Of a stretch of 64,000 nucleotides of DNA, positions 59,701 to 64,000 are shown one piece after another (within the stretch, counting starts at the first letter, position 1; each line of letters starts with the position of its first letter). Location of the stretch: assembly GCA_025618425.1 (NCBI GenBank), contig CM046842.1:38281054-38345053 (forward strand), read 5' to 3'. Below the pieces are notes generated by a model. That model worked only from the letters and a program-made list of their open reading frames with translations. It had not been told where the DNA came from and ran no database searches. The DNA is from Heliocidaris tuberculata. Lineage: Eukaryota; Echinodermata; Echinoidea; Camarodonta; Echinometridae. Position numbers and translations under genes: made by a program.

Positions 59701-62025
59701 TGTTGGACTCAGATCACTGTTAAACCTTATATTCAGCTTCTCCTTGCACAGGGAGGAAGGGGGGGGGGGGATCCGAATTTCAATAATTGGTTGGAAAAAA
59801 TTTGGCACCATCATAATATATCTATGTTTGCACATCAGGACTAAGCAAATTGTTATTTTTAATCCAAATATATCGTAGAACATGGATCTTGTGCGGGCTT
59901 TGCCGTTTACGGCTTGGAAGGGGTCAGTAGTTCCATTTTCATATATTGTCCATCTCCTTTTCTCATTCCTACAGGTCATTCTTGTTGATCCAATGCACAA
60001 GGCTATCAGACGCAACCCAGACACCCAATGGATTACCAAGTCAGTCCACAAGCATCGCGAGTGCCGTGGACTTACCTCAGCAAGTAAGTCTTCTACACAA
60101 TCTGTTATCTCTTCTGAACTTTTTTTTTTTAGCTCTGCCGTTTTATGTCCCATTGGGACTTGAGGTGGGAGAGATCTTAAAAGAATTAAATTTTGTTTAA
60201 AAATGCTGTTACAAAATACAATAAAATAAATAGAGTACTCGACATTTCTATTTTAAAAACTATCCCTTTTCTCAACTGTTATGGTGAAACAAACATTTTT
60301 AATGGGAGGACATGTAATAAAATATGTTACCCATAATGCATCATGGACAAACAAACATTGACAAAGGGATTATTTTAGATAATTTTTTTGTACACACCAA
60401 ATAAGAAATTTCTCCCTGTGTAAACCTCACACATGACTGCATTGCCAATATGAGATTCCGTATATCCTTAGTGATCCCAGCTTTCAAACATTCATAACTT
60501 GGTTGTTCTTTGTTCCAATTTTTCTCAAACTTTCACTCTTTTCCTTATCAGGGGAGCGTTTCATCAAGCGTTTTGTCAGTGATTTTCACCGACAAATTTG
60601 CTCTCAGCCAATCAGATGCAAGGATTTCAGTAGCTTATAACAGTTGTCTGTAAAAATCACTGACAAATCACTTGATGAAATGCTCCCCTGATTTTTTTTT
60701 TGCTTCTACTCTATTCGAGTTTCTATGAAGTATTGCTTCCCCTTCTAATATCATCCTAATTTGTTAATAAGCAAATTATTACCGTTGGTGAAGGTGATGG
60801 GACAAACTATCACTTCCGAGGCGATCTGGATGTAGCTATCTTTCCAAAGCGAAGCTGAGGAAAGATGGCGTATACATGTACATTCAGATCGCCGAGGAAG
60901 TGATAGTACGTCTCATCACCTGAAATCAAAAGGTGATTATTTGCTATATATTCCCCCTCTGAAACATTTAACTGTTTCAAGAAAGACAATTATTGTCTAT
61001 TTCAAGAAAAAGACATTTAGGCCCGAATTCACAAAAGAAGTTAACCTTTACATAAACCCCATCCTGGGTGAGCACATGTGTTTTATTTAAGTGAGTGAAT
61101 GGGCAATGCACGCTTATTTAAGCTTATTTTAGTACGCTTATGGAGCTATTTGTAAAGGTCACGCACTTTCATTTTGATTATATGTAAAGGTCACACACTT
61201 TCATTTCGCACGTACCCAAAATATTGATAATGTGTTGTGACTCTGTAATGGACTGAAGAGATCAGCGAAACGCATAAGTGCTATTCCGTCAAGATCACAA
61301 ACATTTCTTCTCGGGTCAATTGATGGGGGAAACTACGTTTTCTCACGTGATTACCTTTTGACCAATCTAACAGCAACAGTGTTATAGCTAGGAACTTTTT
61401 AGTGGTGGTTCAAATTTCACTGACTTGACAAGCAACAAGTCGTTCCAAAGAGATCGATGGTATGGCGACAGTACAGCTGTCAGAACAGCAGCTTCCGGTA
61501 TACGCTACGTAAAACATGATATCTGTATGTACGTGCAAATTACGGACCGTAGTACAGTATAGTGCGTAACAAAAGACAATAAAACTCGGCAAATCTGTAG
61601 TAAATAATCATTTATTGTCAAATTGAAAGCATGATTCTCGTAAAATTGCAAATAAAACACGATTAAAGATGGAAATATGAATGTAAGTACCACGTTTCTT
61701 CACAAACAGTTACGTTTAATGCAGTTTCTTATGTGAAATTAGTGCCGGTCGGAAGCAGTATTTTTCACCTGGAGTGGTGGACGGAAATCCCCCGTGCTGG
61801 ACGGGCCCGTCCACCGCCGACCACCGTAGCTATAACACTGAACAGCAAGATTCTTAGTATGTGGAATATAATATTCTCAAATGATTATTTATTTCATTTT
61901 CTCCCCTTACAGGCAAGAAAAGCCGTGGTCTTGGCAAGGGACATCTGTACAAGCAGACCTCCGGTGGCTCCAGGAGGGCCTCATGGAAACGCAGAAACCT
62001 CCTCCGTCTCAGGAGATACCGTTAG
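56762..62025 (+). CDS. RPL15: RPL15, 60S ribosomal protein L15 (eL15), four coding exons
   Basis: Predicted join: 56762-56933, 57645-57865, 59975-60083, 61913-62025; 204 codons plus TAG, the same length as vertebrate RPL15. All junctions are GT-AG and in phase. The protein starts [20 protein letters not shown] and contains the conserved [72 protein letters not shown] and a basic end [18 protein letters not shown]. eL15 is a core component of the large subunit that binds 28S rRNA; the RNA-binding basic blocks are intact, so the gene looks functional. GC-rich exons contrast with AT-rich introns. The start exon is preceded by three decayed copies of its own 5' end. Introns 2 and 3 hold MITEs. 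The long open frames across 57497-57940 and 61733-62356 are exon plus intron or UTR read-through. Confidence 0.97.
58074..58968 (+). other. RPL15 intron 2, mostly featureless
   Basis: Holds a (TAG)n/(TGG)n microsatellite at 58498-58537 and a short run of CCTAAC-like units at about 58728-58762. Nothing else seen; I could not identify a snoRNA. Confidence 0.45.
58969..59452. mobile_element. Nested MITE pair in RPL15 intron 2
   Basis: Outer ends GGGGGTGTTTCACAAAGAGTT and AACTCTTTGTGAAACGCCCC. Inside, TTACTGTGAACGCTG (58989) and its inverted counterpart ending ACAGTAA (about 59283) bound a second element rich in CGCGAAAT/TTTTCGCGC. Confidence 0.7.
60549..60690. mobile_element. MITE related to the GTTTCATAAA family (RPL15 intron 3)
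   Basis: Inverted ends GGGAGCGTTTCATCAAG and CTTGATGAAATGCTCCC, with the GCTCTCAGCCAATCAGATGC core in reverse orientation to the 19-kb copies. Confidence 0.7.
60771..60945. repeat. Imperfect hairpin element in RPL15 intron 3
   Basis: GCAAATTATTACC...GGTGATGGGAC pairs with GTCTCATCACC...GGTGATTATTTGC, and CACTTCC.AGGCGATCTG pairs further in. Probably an old MITE. Confidence 0.6.
60946..61912 (+). other. Remainder of RPL15 intron 3
   Basis: AT-rich intron with two CACACTTTCATTT(T/C) repeats around 61160-61210. No gene or RNA recognised. Confidence 0.4.
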
Positions 62026-62357
62026 AAGCCCCTCCCTGTTTGAAACTCACAAACTCATCCATATATCTCTCACACACTCGCAAGCAATCCATCGCTGTGT
62101 CATGACACCCAAGTCGCTGGCAATCTCCCCAATCGCCCTGAAATTCTTTGTGCAGTTCTCGTTGTTTCGGCGACAATTGTATCTGGACTTGCTGACACTC
62201 TCCCAGTACTTCTACAGTTGTTGTTGGAATGGTACAGATCACCGAGTTGTTCAGCTGAACCTCTCAATATGGTTAGAACCCATGGTAAAGGAATACTTAC
62301 CAAAATTGATAGTCATCATGAGATTGGAACTCTTGGTTTTGATAAGTTCATTCTGAA

Positions 62358-62374
62358 AATAAAGCCTGAATAAA
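62358..62374 (+). terminator. RPL15: RPL15 poly(A) signals
   Basis: Two AATAAA hexamers (62358-62363 and 62369-62374), 333 bp after the stop codon. Confidence 0.75.
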
Positions 62375-62442
62375 TACAGGAATCACAGTAAATTGTATAT
62401 TTAGTCTTGACTGTCATATCTGTGCTGGTGTTTATGGTCCAC

Positions 62443-62591
62443 GGCCCTGGTCTCGTAAAACCTGTTATCAGTAACAAGTTATAATAATTTGTTATAAGCT
62501 ACTGAAATTTTTGAATCTGATTGGCTGAGAACAAATTTGTCAAAGAAATGGGGCAGTTGTTATTGATAACAAGTTTTATGAAACAGGGCCC
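62443..62591. mobile_element. MITE, GTTTCATAAA family, copy 4
   Basis: Ends GGCCCTGGTCTCGTAAAACC and GTTTTATGAAACAGGGCCC with the CTGATTGGCTGAGAACAAAT core. The best-preserved copy in the window. It begins about 70 bp after the RPL15 poly(A) signals. Confidence 0.8.
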
Positions 62592-63135
62592 TGACCTTTC
62601 TTGTAAAGAGTTGTGTAGTGTTGTTTCCGTATGGTTGGAAGTACAGTGGAACCTCATTTACCCATAGCAGTTCAGAGTTTTCATAAATTCTGAATAGATC
62701 AGCTTTTCCTCCTCAAATTGGCAACATTTATTCTTTTTTTCTACTCCTACATAGTCAAAAAATAGTAAAATTGTTTATCAAATTAAAAGAAATGTGAATG
62801 AAAATTAATAAATTCTACAAAGAATTTGCCAATTTGTAATTTGAAAATTTTGAATTTCACACTGCGTTGCCAATCTAGAGACTTAAAGGCCAAGTCCACA
62901 CTAATATCAAGTTGATTTGAATAAATAGAGTAATATTAAACAAGCATAACAGTGAAAATTTCATTGAAATCGGATGTAAAATAAGAAAGTTACGGAATTT
63001 TGAAGTTTTGCATTATTTCATGAAACAGTGATATGCATAACATGGGTGGTATGCAAATGAGTGAACCGATAATGTCACACACTCACTTTTCCCTATGTAT
63101 TTTATTATATGAAATTTCAAATATTTCAATTTTTA
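62592..63135 (+). repeat. Dispersed repeat sequence
   Basis: 62890-63130 (starting near GGCCAAGTCCACACTAATAT and including ATTGAAATCGGATGTAAAAT and ATGCAAATGAGTGAACCG) resembles a repeat I have seen across marine invertebrate genomes; this is recognition from memory. 62700-62890 has TTGGCAACATT/TTGCCAATTTG blocks loosely like the TTAA family. Confidence 0.45.
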
Positions 63136-63194
63136 TTTCGGTGGCGGAGGCATTATGTTTTCAGGGTTGTCTGTATGTCCATCCGTCCGTCCCG

Positions 63195-64000
63195 CTTTCT
63201 TGTTCTAGCGATAACTCAAGAACCACATGAGGTATGAACTTCAAACTTGGCGCTAGTATGTATCACTATAGGAAGACGATCTGATTAGATTTTGGGGTAT
63301 GTAGGTCAAAGGTCAAGGTCACATAGGCCAATTTCTAGCCTTGTTCTAGCGATAACTCAAGAACCATTTGAGGTATGAACTTCAAACTTGGTGCTAGTAT
63401 GTATCACCATAGGAAGACAATCTGGGGCCTGTTGCACAAAACTTGCGTTTAATCGCAACTCCTGAAAATCAAACGCAAGTCCTTAATGCGCACTTCTGAT
63501 TGGCTGAAAATAAAGTTGCGTTTGATTTTCCCCGAGTTGCGTTTAAACGCAAGTTTTGTGCAACGGGCCCCTGATTAGATTTTGGGGTATGTAGGTCAAA
63601 GCTCAAGGACACAGAGGCCGATTTCTGAAATTTCAGGTGTTCGCCTCGTTCTTGGAATAACTCAAGAACCATTTGAGGTATGAACTTTAAACTGGGTGCT
63701 AGTATGTATCACCATAGGATGACGATCTGATTAGATTTTAGGGTATGTAGGTCAAAGGTCACAGGTCAATTTCTGAAATTGCAGGTGTTTGCCTTGTTAA
63801 TGCGATATCTCAAGAACCATTTGATCCATTAACTTCAAACTTGGAACTAGTATGCATCATGATAATGAGACGAACTGATTAGATTTTTGTTCACGTAGGT
63901 CAAGGTGACAGGTCATAGAGGTCATTATACAGATGGATGTGAAATTAATGGTTTTTTTACCTTTGTTATCGCCATATCTCAACTAAATGTATTTTGTATT
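63195..64000 (+). repeat. Satellite-like tandem array, runs off the right edge
   Basis: Units of about 140-165 bp (one enlarged by a MITE) containing AACTCAAGAACCATTTGAGG, GAACTTCAAACTTGG, GCTAGTATGTATCACCATAG, CTGATTAGATTTTGGGGTAT and GTAGGTCAAAGGTCA. At least four units with rising divergence to the right. Confidence 0.85.
63425..63570. mobile_element. 146-bp MITE inserted in the satellite-like array
   Basis: Ends GGGCCTGTTGCACAAAACTT and its complement (AAGTTTTGTGCAACGGGCCC). CTG flanks both sides (63422-63424, 63571-63573), and neighbouring units show the uninterrupted CTGATTAG. Confidence 0.85.

Noticed and set aside
61733..62356. 207-aa plus-strand frame as a separate gene
   Set aside because: An out-of-frame read through intron 3, exon 4 and the 3' UTR of RPL15.

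Overview
This is a gene-poor, repeat-rich animal nuclear window. Genes are split by GT-AG introns, interstitial TTAGGG-type repeats are present, and miniature inverted-repeat elements (MITEs) are dense. The protein matches and the style of the repeats (foldback elements with tandem arrays in their arms, hAT/Harbinger/piggyBac-like MITEs, a tRNA-derived SINE) fit a deuterostome invertebrate, most likely a sea urchin. The species assignment is an inference.

Four protein-coding loci can be supported. (1) At 280-544 on the minus strand is the first coding exon of an unrecognised small membrane protein; the rest lies off the left edge. (2) DDX51, a DEAD-box RNA helicase of 60S ribosome biogenesis, is on the plus strand in 14 coding exons between 12954 and 30952 (821 codons). 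Its first coding exon is only 23 nt and lies 4.2 kb upstream of exon 2. (3) MFSD5, a 12-TM molybdate-anion transporter, is an intronless coding region at 36741-38099 on the minus strand. (4) RPL15, the 60S ribosomal protein eL15, is on the plus strand in four coding exons from 56762 to 62025 (204 aa), followed by two AATAAA signals.

Layout. 1-684: partial gene and a compact promoter with CCAAT, CRE and YY1-like sites. 697-12897: a 12.2-kb foldback element with near-identical outer arms and inverted arrays of a ~212-bp unit. It sits between the first gene and DDX51, and removing it leaves only ~196 bp between the two start codons. 12954-30952: DDX51, its introns full of MITEs, a SINE and microsatellites. 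30953-36740: 3' flank with MITEs. 36741-38099: MFSD5. 38100-42427: clustered MITEs. 42436-47810: a 5.4-kb element with ~370-bp terminal inverted repeats and an 8-bp target duplication, holding a nested 1.7-kb element with a 115-bp tandem array. 48.7-50.0 kb: telomere-like repeats, one block forming the core of a 196-bp MITE. 50-56 kb: no gene seen. 56.4-62.4 kb: RPL15. 62.4-64 kb: dispersed repeats and the start of a satellite-like array.

The most unusual features are (a) the foldback element splitting a head-to-head promoter; (b) two independent cases where an exon-intron junction of a living gene has been tandemly amplified and left to decay beside the real exon (the 3' end of DDX51 exon 10 with its donor, and the 5' end of the RPL15 start exon with its acceptor and ATG); (c) a MITE with a telomeric-repeat core; and (d) two unrelated TIR elements in which the motif at the element tip is reiterated in an internal tandem array. 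All coordinates and splice sites were read by eye; identities are approximate and no database search was run.
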